64,000 bases of DNA from NCBI RefSeq assembly GCF_028389875.1, contig NC_084671.1:315001-379000 (forward strand), given 5' to 3'. This document shows positions 22,001 through 34,618 of this stretch, in pieces; the first letter of the stretch is position 1, and each line of letters begins with the position of its first letter. The position numbers and the translations under genes were made by a program. The stretch comes from Rhea pennata. Taxonomy: Eukaryota; Chordata; Aves; Rheiformes; Rheidae. The notes beneath the pieces are model-generated. The model was given only the letters and a program-made list of their open reading frames with translations. It was not told where the DNA came from and made no database searches.

Positions 22001-25000
22001 ACTTCGCCCTCTTTCTGCTTGGTATAAGCTGACTTACTTTGGGTGCATTGTACCAAAGAACTGGGACTGAATTTGTAAATCATGTACATAAACTCTCTAT
22101 GTTAGTCTCTCTACATATACAGTATTTTGATAATTATTCATTTGGTACATTCATCCACAAATAACATCTTTTATTTCATGGCAAAATAATCCTTAGATCA
22201 GTTTACACCTAATTACAAATTTAATTGTAAGACTAAGAGTAGTCCTATCAAAGATCATGTCATTCTTACTTAAGTTTGAACAACATGAGTGAAAACAATC
22301 ATGTATGTCTTACGTCACTCCAATTTCTACATGTCTTTTGTGAATAATTTCATTATTGCTCTTAGTTATGGACAAAACCAAAGAACAGAGAAGTTGTTTT
22401 GTGCTTGAGGTCATATGACGGGTTTCTGACAAAATTAAAAATAATGTTGACATATACTCAACTGATTGCAGCACTGGCGGCACAAGGCCTGGATATCTAC
22501 TTCTCTTTTTAAAGAGTTCAAGTTGTAAGACTGCAGTTGCCCTCATTCGTAATGTACACATCTAATACCTTAAAAAAAAAAAAAAAAACAAGCTTCTGAC
22601 ATCAGTAATGCTATGTGACAGTAATTCCCACAGATTAATACATACTGATTCAGTATACTGAATCATTTACAACGATGTTGTGAGAAAAGTTCTAGAGATA
22701 TGGAGACTAAATGTATGTTTCAAAAGTTTCTCTTGTCTACCATAATTAATAAAAAGACTGATTTTTCTGGGCTTTTCAGAGTCCAAGTAGTTTTAAAGCA
22801 TCCATTGTCTTCCTATATATTGAGAGATGACTAAAAATGTAATGAGGATTTAATGAAAAATAATTATATTCACAATATACCTAAAGGCAAAAAATAAGAA
22901 AAAACAGCAGAAGTCCATGGGACCACTTCATTTTCTTGTGCTTTTTGCATAGTTATGTATATATGCAAAATGGTAGAAAAACAGAGCTCTTAAATGTTTG
23001 TTTGACATATTCAAGGATGTTATTATACGACCTCAAAAATTCTAGTAAGATTTTTTTTCTGCTCTGGCAACTAATTTTTGGCATTTGCTTTGATCTTCTA
23101 CCTTGTTAGAGACACATTTTCTGTTGGGGAAAAGAAAGGGAAAAGAGGGATAGACTGCTAAATGCAAGTACCTAAAAATCCACAGCCATTTTGGAAGTGT
23201 GGCTTGAACTGTTTCATTCAGCTTAGCTAGATACAAGTGTAATAGTAAAGATTTTAAAATAAATTAAGCTGACAACATCCTAGTTGCCCTCTGGGTCAAC
23301 ATTGCTGTTTGCTGCACATTGTTTAAAACCGGATATTAATATAGGATGATTTCTATGCTAACTGGTCTGTTGCAGTCATATATCCCTCTGTCTCTTGAAG
23401 TTCTGAGATAATACTTGCTACTCAGAAAATCACATTTCAGAGATACCAGCGTTTTCAAAAATTATACCTTGTCTGCAAGATGACTATTCTGCATAATAAC
23501 ACTTCCTGTTGAGTTACACCATTCTATACACATAAATCTGGCTTGTCTTCCTGAACGTAACAATTATCACCTCAGTATTCCTACAGTATTGTTCTTGTAA
23601 ACTCTGCTTACAGTTCAAGAATATCAGTCTTGAATACCAATACCTTATTCTTTGGACTGAACATGGTCTAATAGAGCAAGGAACTTGGTTCCCAGCAATC
23701 ATCTTGTTGACTGGAGAAAAACTAAGTTGCCAGTTAGTGTATTGCAGGTTCAGGCCCTAAGTAAATGCCTTCAGCAAGATGTTGAACACTTTCAATTCTT
23801 ATAATTCATTTATAAAATTCTGACAGTGATGAGGTGCCTGGTATATTTTATGCAGCTATGAATGCATTTGGCACTGATTAAAAGATTATATACCATTCAC
23901 TGCAATTGAGCAACATCAATTTGTGTAAAAGCAGAACCGAGCCTTATTAGCAGAAATGCTATTTACTTGTTAACATAAACGAAACTTCTTATAGGATAGC
24001 TCTGCATTTTCCCATAAATTCCATCCTCTGTGACACACAGGGAATTTGTTTGTGTGAAAGATTCAACATGGTATTAAAAACTATTAGCTACGCATATTAC
24101 GGATTTGCAACTCATAACTTCGGTGTGATATGGCGTAATTAAATCTTGTAGGCAAGACAGATTAGGTTGCAGCTGCCTAAGGGAAATATTGAAGAGCGAT
24201 GGAAAGAGCTTTGGCTTGGCCTTTTGTTTGTAAAGTCTGCCTTTTATTTAAGCCTTCTAGAATGTGATTATCTCAGTGGTGACTGTTTCAATTTTGGTGA
24301 GAAAAGGCACCTTCTACGGTCTTTGATGTAATGTGATTTAGTTTGTAAATGTTGTCCTAGGACTGATCATTGGTGCACACATGGCATGATTATATGATAT
24401 ACATAACTGAAATAGTAAATACATGCAAGGCTCAACACTAATGGTAATTGTACCAACCTTGAATGTCACTGAATGCTTCCTGCACAATGTGGTGGTCTTT
24501 CCTCTCATTACATTTCTAAGCACTTTTGATCTCGCAGGACAAGACGTCGACTATCAATTCAGAAAATAGGATACTGCATGATGGCTTAGAGATGAGGGAT
24601 GTTAATTTTCTTAGCACTAACTGTAAATTCATTTAAAGAGAAAGCAAGTACACAGCGTCAAGTATACATACACATCCAGGACTAATTTAAAAAGAGCAAT
24701 AGCAACAATAGTGCTAAACACAGTATATATTCAGTAAAGAAATAACTATTCTCAATGTCATTGAAACACTGCAGTTACAATGCAGATACTGGCAGTGGTC
24801 AGTAAAATGCAAATAGAAGAACTTTAAGTTGTTTTACTAACATCAAGAAGATACCCAAGTGATGTCAGGAAGAAGAAAAAGAAAAGAGGGAAAAAAAAAA
24901 AAGAAAAGGACCTTTATCTCCATAAGCATACAGGAAAAGTCTCTGAAAGCTCTCACAGACTTGAATTAAGATATTATAAAACAAACAACAAAAATCTTTT

Positions 25001-27370
25001 CAAGATCAAAAAGAGAAAACAACAAATAGCTAGCATTTTTACATGCACTTCTGTCAGAAACTGAATACAAAAAGCAAATACCTACAACAATTGAGCATAA
25101 GCAGCTATCCTCTTATTTTTATCATGCTTTGCATCTTGCTTAGTCTGGTCTGAAGAAATGGCAGAGATTTACAATATCCCTCAAAACTAATAAAAATCCT
25201 CACCTTGTAAAATGATGCTACACACTTTCCTACAGACAAAATTCATACACATGATTTTTTAAAAAAAGTGCACAGGAACACAAACCACAGTTATTATTCA
25301 GCCCCTAAAAGTAAAACATTTTCTTCCTTTAAAGCAAACACTTGCTAGTAAAAGCCTTATGATAACAGACAACACTGACAGGGAGACAAAGCAATCTGAA
25401 TATGTTTCTCTGTCCCAATCAAACAGGCAAAACACCCCTCTATATGCATAAAAAAAGCCAGCAAACTATGTATTAAGGTAAGCATGCACAAACTTTGTAC
25501 ATGTATCTGCAAATTACTCATGCTTATGACATTCTTACAGTTGTCCGCATATTTCAGCTTTAAGTACTGCTGATTAAACCCATGGGAGTCATCAAATAAA
25601 AACAATCTGGCATTTAACTACATTTACTGATCACGGCATTTTTTACAATGATTTATAAATGAGATTAAATCTGTGTTTCTGTTACTGTTACTATTGAATA
25701 TACTCCATAACAGCTTAGAATCTACAACAAGAGCAAAACATCAGCTATTCATACAATAAAAAGTGTAAAAAACCTAATATTTTAAGATATTTGAGCTAAC
25801 ATTTAGGACGTGAACATTCCCAGATCTCCTTGCTTAACATTTTAATTTACCTTTTAGCCATGAAAAATGTCTCTGAACCTCTGTTTAGCTTTCTCTGCAG
25901 TGTTTATGTACTTAGCTATAACCCTTGAGAAGAAACAAGCATGGAAAATGCCTTAAGATACTCACATGAAGTACTGTGTAGTATACACAGAAGGAATCAT
26001 ACTGCTTATTACACTATGTTGAGTTGTTTGGAAAAAGATATTTAAGCCTATATGAGTATTTCCATTGACTGCTACAGGCTGGGTTCTGCTCTCCATCATC
26101 ATCCGGTACTGTTTTCTAAAGAGCGTGTCACTGAAGCATGTGTGTAACAGACCATTTCGCTACTCCTCTCTCTTATTTCATCTGCTGTGTAATATACTAG
26201 TAAATGATAAGATACAAGTATCAGAACTGGTCAGTTTGTGTCAAAGCAGAAACCGCTTTCTGCCAGAAACAAACTTACTTCTGAGGAGATTTGGAGAAGT
26301 ATACATAATCAAGTATACGTAATCATGGGCCTGTTGTTGTACACTGTTCTGTTCTCCTGATAACAAAACTCTAGAACTATCAGAAAATCCCAATTATCAA
26401 GAGCCTCTGCAGATAATAGGCAGATTTTTGCAATGCAGAGTTTTTACTAGGCTTCTCTGTTGGGCTTAAGACTACATATAATATATGATTTCTGTGGTAT
26501 TTGTTTATTGTCTTATCAGACAAATCATTTTGTGTGGAGAGGTAAGGACCTAATTCTGAGAACGTAATGCAGTATACGCTGCAAAATCAATTCGTGATAT
26601 ACTCCAGAATTTTACTGCATTATTGGATCATTATTTTAAAAGGTAACAATGGGATATAATGCAGATGGATAAAGAACACAGTATAAATGACCCGCTGACA
26701 GCTGCTTTTTCAGCATTTAAAGCAACAGTTTTCCTTCTGAATGCTATTTTCAACAAATTTTAATGCACTCCTTTAAATCATACTTTCATTCTTGGCATAC
26801 TGAAGCTTAAATCATCCTCTGCTGAGATTTCTTTAGTAATAATTCATAAACAATAAAAATATCTTTGATATCAATGAGAGGGAAGAAGCTCATTAACTGA
26901 GTGCAGCAAGGCCCTGTGGATTCCAGTCTTGGCTTGCATATTACTCACTTGAGTCCTGTTTTCATGAAGCTCCCTTTCTCATAGCATACTGCATCATGTT
27001 TTATCTGATCTGTGCATTCCACAGATAGTCCAGTCATTTTTTCAGAGCTACTTGGTACATCTGCCTGACCTTGGGACTGTATTACTTCACTCTGGATAGA
27101 CTATTCACTGCTACTCTTAAACAATAGCTAAACACTATTTTGGATTAAACCAATTTCTGATGGTATAACCAGAAGCCCAATCAAATCAGTTTAGAAACTA
27201 ATCGTCCTTCTCAGTTGCTGATTCCTCACCCACTCCTTCCAAACTTCAGTCATTCACCTGAACTCTTTGTACTTAGGAATTCTTAACTTTTACCTCTGCT
27301 CACGAACTCTGTCTAAGGCAGGTATACTTATTGCTCAGTTGATGATCTCATTTATCTTACCAATTTTCTG

Positions 27371-27418
27371 TATCCTACCTATATTTCCTCTCTTACAGTA
27401 TCCTACCTGTATTTCCTC
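27371..27418. repeat. Tandem duplication, 28-bp period
   Basis: TATCCTACCTATATTTCCTC at 27371-27390 recurs at 27399-27418 with a single base difference. It is a recent local duplication in non-coding DNA. Confidence 0.85.
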
Positions 27419-30345
27419 CAGCCTCTGCTGACATAGACTCCTAGAAGACAGCACTCTGCCCTATGGTACTTTTCATCCAAGGAGCACAAAAGATCTTGAA
27501 GCATTACAACTAAAGTAAGAAATACCATGACCCCCAGCTATAGATGGGAAAACCAAAGCAAGAAGGTGTATACATAGACTACAGAATAAATGAACATACA
27601 TGATACATGCTGCTACAGTTAGATCATTTCTAAGACTTGAACTAGCAAGTTTAAGAGTGCAGACAGATTCAGGTGGCTTAGCCAAGGCTATGTCTCATGA
27701 GCACAGCACTACCTTCACTGTATTGGAAGTTCTGATTTCTAGACACTCCCTTTCATCTTACACACAGCACTTAACCTCGGCCATAAAATATATTATGATT
27801 TGCAAAAAGAGAAACTGATCTGTAGCGTAACACCTTTTTTATTAAGAAAAAAAAAAAGTTGGTGCTCTTGGTAATCTTGTCCATTTTGCCAACTGATTAC
27901 TGTTCTTTGCAGTTATTACTACATCATATTTACTCACCATTTAGTTTGTTATTTCCAGCCTGAAGTGACTGAATGCTGACAGATCATCTCCGAACTGCAG
28001 TAAGACTCATGGATTTTTGTATTTTGAAATCAGCAATCATTTCTAAGCGACCTTGGAAGACTGAAGCTAGTATTTAAAAGTGGGTGGGAGCTCTAGTTAA
28101 TTGTCAGACTACCAAAATAAGTTTTCACAGAGAATTGTTCTTGCATGCGAATAGGATAAAGGCTGCATCCCTTAGGATCTCCATTACCTGCGGTTACCAA
28201 GGTATGTAAGGAATCTCTATAAATCTCAAAGTTCAGTGGATCAATATTAAGTTTTCTACAGGAAACTGAACTCTACCTCTACTCTCAATTAAGACTAAGT
28301 GACCTCAAAAAATTAAATTAATTCTGCTTACTCTTTTCTTGGTCAATAGTCTGGTTTTGCAGTTTATGACAATACATCCCTCAAATCTACTTAGAAAAAA
28401 TTCCTAGCAAACATACATAAATTGGCAGAATAACAGATATGCACCGTTTTCTGTCATCAGGCTAATTGACCAATTAATCTCATAAGAGCTTTCAGTTAGC
28501 TAAATGGAATTTCAAGAACGCCACTGGTATAACTGAATATCTTTCTAAACAATACATACATTACATAATGAAAAGTTTCGGTGGATTTTTTTTTTCAGAA
28601 AATAGTATAGAAGTGAATCCTAGAAATCATATCCAATCTTTTGTACTGCTTTTATTTCAAACAAGCGTCTTATCTCTTATTATGGTTGATAATGTACTTA
28701 AATCAGGAATCAAGAGACCCTTGAAGAAATCAGTCTCAGAGACATGTGTATGTATGTGCATGCATATTTTAGGAACTCAGCACAGTAACATACTGTGAAA
28801 CCACAAAATAAAAGTCATTAGAAAATAGAAGTCTGAAGTGAAAGAAAGAAATAAAAGTTTGGAAAAAAAAGCATAAGAAGTTATAGGAGAAGAAGGTAAA
28901 AGAGTATGGAGGAGATAATATGCATGAAAAATAAGAAAGAAAAGCCCTGACTATCTATATGTACAATAACTAATCAGCTCCAGAAATCATCATAACTGAG
29001 AATAGCAGCTTATTTTGTGTGATGAGATAAATTAGTAAGATAGTGCAGAGAAATACATAGTGTACATTGCAAAGAAAAAGAAATAAGAAGAAACGACAAC
29101 TGGAAAGATAAAATGACTGAACAGGTAACATAAGAATACTACCTACCTAGCTGGAATGTGTAAAAGGAGTAGCGCAGAGGCTCAAATGTGGGCAAGTATA
29201 CTCCAGCTGCAAAACTGTGAAGTTCGCTATTGCTACAGAACTGGTAGAATCCATCTCTGTGAAGCCCATTTCTCAGCAGTCACACAATCCAGTCAGGAAT
29301 CCTGTTGTATACCAGAAAGAAGAAATAACATACTCTGTGAGCAAATAATAATAATAAAAAAATCTATGTTAGATATGACCATTTAAAAACAGCCCAGCCA
29401 TGAATTTAGAGAATAAACAAAGCTGCAGAATATTTTTAGCTGATCTTGTACACTTAAGAAAAAAAAAATCTATGAAGATTATCTCCACTAATTAGTGTAA
29501 AGGATATTAGTTCTCCAGGTCACCTTGAAATGATAATAAATGTAGCTGCCAGAAAGAACTCCATCTTCTAGCAATACTGCCTATAACCTCATGACGACAC
29601 TGGAAAAGAAAATACATGTTATCTCTCATTACTGCAATAAAATATTCTCTTCTGCCTCCCCTGATTGGCATGCTTAGCTAGAAACAGCACACTTAAAAAA
29701 ACTCAGAATGCTTTAGCTAGCTCACTTTTTCCTCAGTTACTAGATCTCCTGCTATATTGGCACTATTACAGGAAAAATTTTGACAGTATTACAAACAGCC
29801 GAACGGATGCAAACGGCCGACACAAGCTGCCCAAATCGCTTCGCGAGATCAGCGCTCACCTCGACTCACGCGCGGCCGAGCGCGGCGCCCGGGAACGCGC
29901 CGAACCGCGCGGCACCCCGCTCCCGGCGGGAAGCGCCTTCGGAGCACAGCGGCTCCACAGCCCTGCTCCGCAGCGAGGCGGCGCTGCGGCACCTCGCGGC
30001 CGCGGCGCCGGCGGGCAGCGAGGCGAAGGCGCGGAGCCCCAGCCGCCGCAGCGCCCCCGGATCCGGAGCCGGCAGGGCACGGACGGCTCCAGGGCTGCTC
30101 GGCGGGGCAGCCGCCATCCAGGGCCGCGCAGAAAACGTACGAGTCGGCATGGCGGGCCGGGGCCGGGGCCGCAGGCCCCACCGCGACCCAGGCGAGGGGG
30201 CGCGAAGCGCCTGCAGCGACCCCGCACCGCCGCCCACCCCGGCGCACGTCACCGGTGCTGGCTGAGTGACAGACTGGACGACCAATGAGCCGCGCCCGAG
30301 CTGGCGTCACCCGGCGCTCGGCCGGGGCGGGGCTTCCGGCGCGGT

Positions 30346-30380
30346 GGCGCAGGCGCAGGCGCAGGCGCAGGCGCAGGCGG
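30346..30380. repeat. (GCGCAG)n hexamer array in RNF13 promoter
   Basis: Five to six head-to-tail copies of GCGCAG. Each junction makes GCGCAGGCGCA, close to the NRF1 consensus YGCGCAYGCGCR. It lies about 120 bases before the splice donor of the noncoding first exon, so it may flank or overlap the transcription start. Confidence 0.85.
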
Positions 30381-30389
30381 TGCGCGCGG

Positions 30390-30502
30390 GGTGGGCACCC
30401 GTCATGGAGTCGGCCTAGGCGCGGCCGTTGGTTCCCCGCGCCGCCCGCGGCAGGCCCGTGCCCAGCGCCGCTGCTGACGCCTGTCCCGTGCCGTGGCCGC
30501 CG
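30390..30502 (+). other. RNF13: Probable noncoding first exon (5' UTR) of RNF13
   Basis: A strong donor, CCGCCG|GTGAGT, has its GT at 30503-30504 inside the CpG island. The first coding exon at 38166 has only nine untranslated bases before the ATG, so an upstream noncoding exon is needed, and this is the best donor. The 5' limit is a guess. An alternative untranslated exon might start after the acceptor CTCCTCAG near 30845. Confidence 0.55.
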
Positions 30503-32794
30503 GTGAGTTAGCGGGAGGGGCTGCTCGGCTTCTGTCGCGCCGCCGCCAGGCGGTGAGGCCGGGCGGCGGCCTGTGGCAGCCGCTGAGCCCTGGGGCCGCG
30601 GCGGGGAGCCCGGGCGCGGCCCCGCTGCCGGGTTGCGCAGCTGCCTCTGCGGCTCGCCCTCCCTGCGCCGGCTCCCTTCGCGAGGCGGGCCCGCCGCGGC
30701 TGCTGCGCAGCGCCTGGCCGGCGGGCGACGACGTTACTGCTGAGGAGACCAGGAGAAGTCGAAGGAAACGGTTCTTGCGTCGTCGCTGCTCCTGAGCCTT
30801 CGAAGTACACCAGAAATGGAAACTCTGTATTATTTTTCTCCTCAGGTCTGAACACTGAAGTTTCCGTGCATGCTTCAGTTTTCAGTTCTGTGGATAGGCC
30901 TTGGATGGAGATTCAGGTCAGTAATGGTGTGACGACATCAAAATGCAAAAAGTCAAAGGCATCGAGGCTTTTGGAGATGCTTGTAAAAATTACTGGTGTT
31001 ATCTGTGTAAACTGTATTTGTCCTATGCTTGTGGAATTCCGGATTTGATTGTATTTTAAAATGAAGACTAAGTCTACCAAATTACTTGGTCACTGACTTT
31101 GTGTCAGGGCAAAGTTTTAATACGTTCATATGTTGTTTGTGATTGCTGTAAGTGCTGTAATCCTATTTAGTACTGAAATATAATTTCAATCTCTTACATG
31201 TAGATGTGCAAATTAGTTTTGTTTGTTTGTTTTTTGCTGATGTTGAGGGAAGGACAGCTGTTTTCCTGAGAGAGTTGAAGCATGAACATCGCTGTGGGGA
31301 CAGTGCTTTTTTTTTTTGGTGGAGTTTGGTTTGAGGACAGTTGTCAAAAGCTCTGAGTAGTCTGCCTGTTCTGTTTCTTAAACCAAGAAGTTTTTCTGGG
31401 CCATCCCTCCTAAACTTTCTCCTCAGGCTTTTTATGTTTGCAGGAATGAAACTAGTGTTTTTGGCAGAATTCAGGGACTCTGTCCTGATCACCTTTCTTC
31501 GCTCAAGTGAAATATTCTGGTCTGGGAGCCACTGGGCTTCTCTTTAAAAACACTATGTATTTTGTTGTCCTTTATTATTAATACAAATGATCCATGTATT
31601 AAGAGGTAGGCAAAGAGTTCTTGTTATCTGGTACAGCAAACAGATATATCTGTCATGTCTATTGGTAATTCTTGTATCTGGTTTAATTAGCCATCCTAAT
31701 CTTGAAGTGAGAAGGGTCATTATGCTTTTCTATTCTTTAAAAAGTGTAATCAGAAAGGTACTTTTTGTTGTACATACAAAAATACTACTTCCCCTTTATG
31801 GGAAATACCTTGGCTAGGTTAGTATATTTGTTTTATGGTTGTCTTACAGCTATTACATATGCTGTGGTACAGCAGCTCTCACACTTTCAGGTGACATTTC
31901 ACCTGGTTTTGAACTGATGATCCCATTCAGTCCTATGACAGAAGTATGTGTTTCACTAAGATTAGTTTATTTTCTGAATTCTAGAATGCAAAATGAGAGG
32001 AAAACCCTCATAGTCACTGAAGGAGAACCATAAGAGAAAGATAATGTCATAGAGTCAAGATAATCAGATGTAAAATGCCCAAGATTAATTAAGCTTGTAG
32101 TTTGACTTTTTTGTGTGGTTTACAACATATTTTTTAGTTACGAACCACTATTTTTCTGTGTTCTATACTTCTCATTAAATGAGGCAGCTTACTGTCTGCA
32201 AATGAGGCACAATTTCATGAATCTAAGACTTTTTTGTTTACATTTGAGGCAATAGTTCTTGGACCCAACTGTATTTATCCAGCTGTATTCAACACTCTAG
32301 TTTCAAGTCTCTTGTTTTGTCACTTCTGACATGGTAAAGAACAATAGTATTTTTCTTTTTTTTTTTTATGATGGCCCTTTGCCCTCCCAGTTTCACAGAA
32401 TCCTCTTTATTAGAAGAGATGGATGAGAGGAACTAACACATGCTAATTTAGAAATAAAAATTGATAGATTTTGTAATTAATCTTAGACAGGTTCGCATGA
32501 CTGTAACTTCTGCTAAATAGCTGAAAGTTTCACAAAGTATCACGTGTCTAAATAACTCAGAATCACAAAATCTGCTTTTGGAAAATATCAACTGTTAACT
32601 CCCATTAATAGTTTGAATTTTAAATATCTTCATATCAGTGCCAGTTTAAATCAAACCTAACCCTATTTGCTGTAAATAATACTGAGGACCCTAAAACATG
32701 CAAAACGCTTTCTGTATAAACCACAAAGGATAGGAAAAGTAGTAAGGCATTCTTAGGTTTTCCTTTGATTCTAAAAGAGAGTGGAGTAGTCCTG

Positions 32795-32800
<6 letters not shown>

Positions 32801-32829
<29 letters not shown>
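32801..32829. repeat. (ATTT)n microsatellite
   Basis: Seven copies of ATTT, uninterrupted, in RNF13 intron 1. Confidence 0.92.
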
Positions 32830-32990
32830 GGTTGAGTCAATGAAATTGTCACTTGCAGAATGAAATGCCTACAGTGAGATGAAAAAATTCCACGAGGAAG
32901 CATTTAAATAAGAAATCGTGATGAGAGGTTTTGAACAGTAATACAAACACTTTGAACAACCTAATTAAGTTTAATTGTGAAGCACTTTGA

Positions 32991-34356
32991 ATTCACAGAA
33001 TCACAGAATGGTTGATGTTGGAAGGGATTTCTGGAGATCATCTAGTCCAACACCCCTGCTCAAGCAGGGACACCTAGAGCATGTTAGATTGTGTCCCGAC
33101 GTGTTTTGAGTATCTCCAGAGAAGGAGACTCCACAGTCTCTCTAGGCAACCTGTTCCAGAGCTCAGTCACTCTCACAGTAAAAAAGTTTTCCCTCATATT
33201 CAGATGGAACTTCCTGTGTTTCAGTTTGTGTGCGTTGCCTCTTGTCCTGTCGCTTGGCACCACTGAAAAGAGTCTAACCTGTCCTCTTGACACCCTCCCT
33301 TCAGATCAGATCCCCTCTCAGGCTTCTCTTCTCCAGGCTAAGCAGGCCCAGCTCTCGCAGCTGTTCCTCATAGGGCAGATGCTCCAGTCCTCTGATCATC
33401 TTTGTAGCCCTACGCTGGACTCTCCCCAGTAGCTCCATGTCTCTCTTGTACTGGGGAGCCCAGAACTGGACACAGTACTTGAGATGAGGCTTCCCCAGGG
33501 CTGAGTAGAGGGGCAGGATCACCTCCCTCCACCTGCTGGCAACACTCTTCCCAATGCACCCCAGGATACCATTGACCTTCCTGGTCGTGAAGTCACATTG
33601 CTGGCTCATAGTCAGCTTGTCCACCAAAACTCCCAGGTCCTTCTCTGCAGAGCTGCTTTCCAGCAGGTCAGTCCCCAGCCTGTACTGGTGCATGGGGTTA
33701 TTTCTCCCTAGTTGCAGGGCCCTGCACCTGCTTTTGTTGAACCTCAGGAGGTTCCTCTCTGCCCAGCTCTCCAGCCCTCTCTGAATGCCAGCACAGCCCT
33801 CAGGTGTCTCAGCCACTCCTCCCAGCTTGGTATCATCCGCAAACTTGCTGAGGAGGCACTTCGTCCCCTCATCCAGGTCATTGATGAAGAAGTTGAACAG
33901 GATGGGACCCAATACTGAGCCCTGGGGGACACCACTAGCTACAGGCCTCCAATTAGACTCTGTGCAGCTGATGACGACCCTCTGAGCCCTGCCTTTCAGC
34001 CAGATCTCAATCCATCTCTCTGTCCACTCATCTAACCCACACTTCCTGAGCTTACCCAGGAGGATGTTATGGGAGACAGTGTTGAAAGCCTTGCTGAAGT
34101 CAAGGTACACAGCGTCCACTGCTCTTCCATCATCTACCCAGCAAGTGACTCCATCATAAAAGGCTATCAGCTTGATTAAGCAGGATTTCCCCCGGTGAAT
34201 CCCTGCTGGCTACTCCTGGACATCTTCTTTTCCTCCACATGCTTAGAGATGACATCCAGGATGAGCTGTTCCATTACCTTCCCAGAGATGGAGGTGAGGC
34301 TGACTGACCTGGGTCCTCTTCCTTGCCCTTTTTGAAGGCTGGAATGACAAATTCCT
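32991..34356 (-). mobile_element. CR1 LINE, about 1.37 kb, antisense to RNF13, with most of the reverse transcriptase
   Basis: The 3' tail lies at the left, with tandem CACAGAAT octamers (complement ATTCTGTG) at 32991-33008. The minus-strand frame 34119-33301 is open for 272 codons and includes [20 protein letters not shown] (palm motif A region), the [20 protein letters not shown] motif and the catalytic FADDTKL. It continues into the conserved [20 protein letters not shown] region. Upstream, in another frame at 34412-34176, are VSLTSISGKVMEQLI and SSQQGFTGG, earlier RT motifs. Downstream, 33293-33084 encodes [16 protein letters not shown] in a third frame. Two frame changes therefore separate the parts, and the endonuclease and ORF1 are missing. 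It is a 5'-truncated copy of moderate age, the longest in the window. Confidence 0.95.
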
Positions 34357-34581
34357 CTAATGAAAGAAGTTAGAGGAGATACAGGTGATTTGTGAACAGT
34401 AATATTAAACACATACCATCTGCTTTAAAACTTTGTGTTTTTTTTCTTTTTTAATAACTATTATTGCAACATTGGATCCAGTGTGTTTCCTGTTGTTTTG
34501 TGTAAAGGTGTTACCACTATTTTCATTTTTGTGTATTAATTTTTTACAGTGAAACCACGAGAATTGCCAGAGAGAATTCAC

Positions 34582-34618
34582 TGCATTTGTGAAGAGCTTC
34601 AATGCATTTGTGAAGAGC
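34582..34618. repeat. Tandem duplication, 21-bp period
   Basis: TGCATTTGTGAAGAGC occurs at 34582-34597 and again, identical, at 34603-34618. It is a local duplication in RNF13 intron 1. Confidence 0.85.

Larger units (their letters stand above)
18600..29790. other. AT-rich DNA between ANKUB1 remnant and RNF13 promoter
   Basis: This stretch should once have held the upstream ANKUB1 exons. I see no intact gene. Short frames on both strands show no recognisable domain. Two minus-strand stretches, 19813-20034 and 21488-21691, bear a faint resemblance to ANKUB1 exons (see findings). No CR1 copy was seen in this interval, unlike the RNF13 introns. It contains an A/C simple repeat at 19026 and a small tandem duplication at 27371. 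Confidence 0.6.
29800..30765 (+). promoter_or_regulatory. CpG island and promoter of RNF13
   Basis: An abrupt rise in GC and CpG near 29800 lasts to about 30765. It contains a CCAAT box at 30282-30286, CRE-like GTCAC motifs near 30248 and 30305, an ETS-type CTTCCGG near 30333, a GC box, and the hexamer array at 30346. No TATA box is visible. Open frames on both strands through here (29665-30855) are CpG-island artefacts. The island could in principle serve a divergent transcript on the minus strand, where ANKUB1 would have started. Confidence 0.8.

Noticed and set aside
27440-27570. Possible MIR-like remnant (CTATAGATGGGAAAACCAAA, compare CAGATGAGGAAACTGAGGC)
   Set aside because: Only about 25 bases agree and the adjoining core does not match well.
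29665-30855. Eight overlapping frames on both strands, up to 207 codons
   Set aside because: CpG-island composition removes stops by chance. No domains, and several frames overlap on opposite strands.
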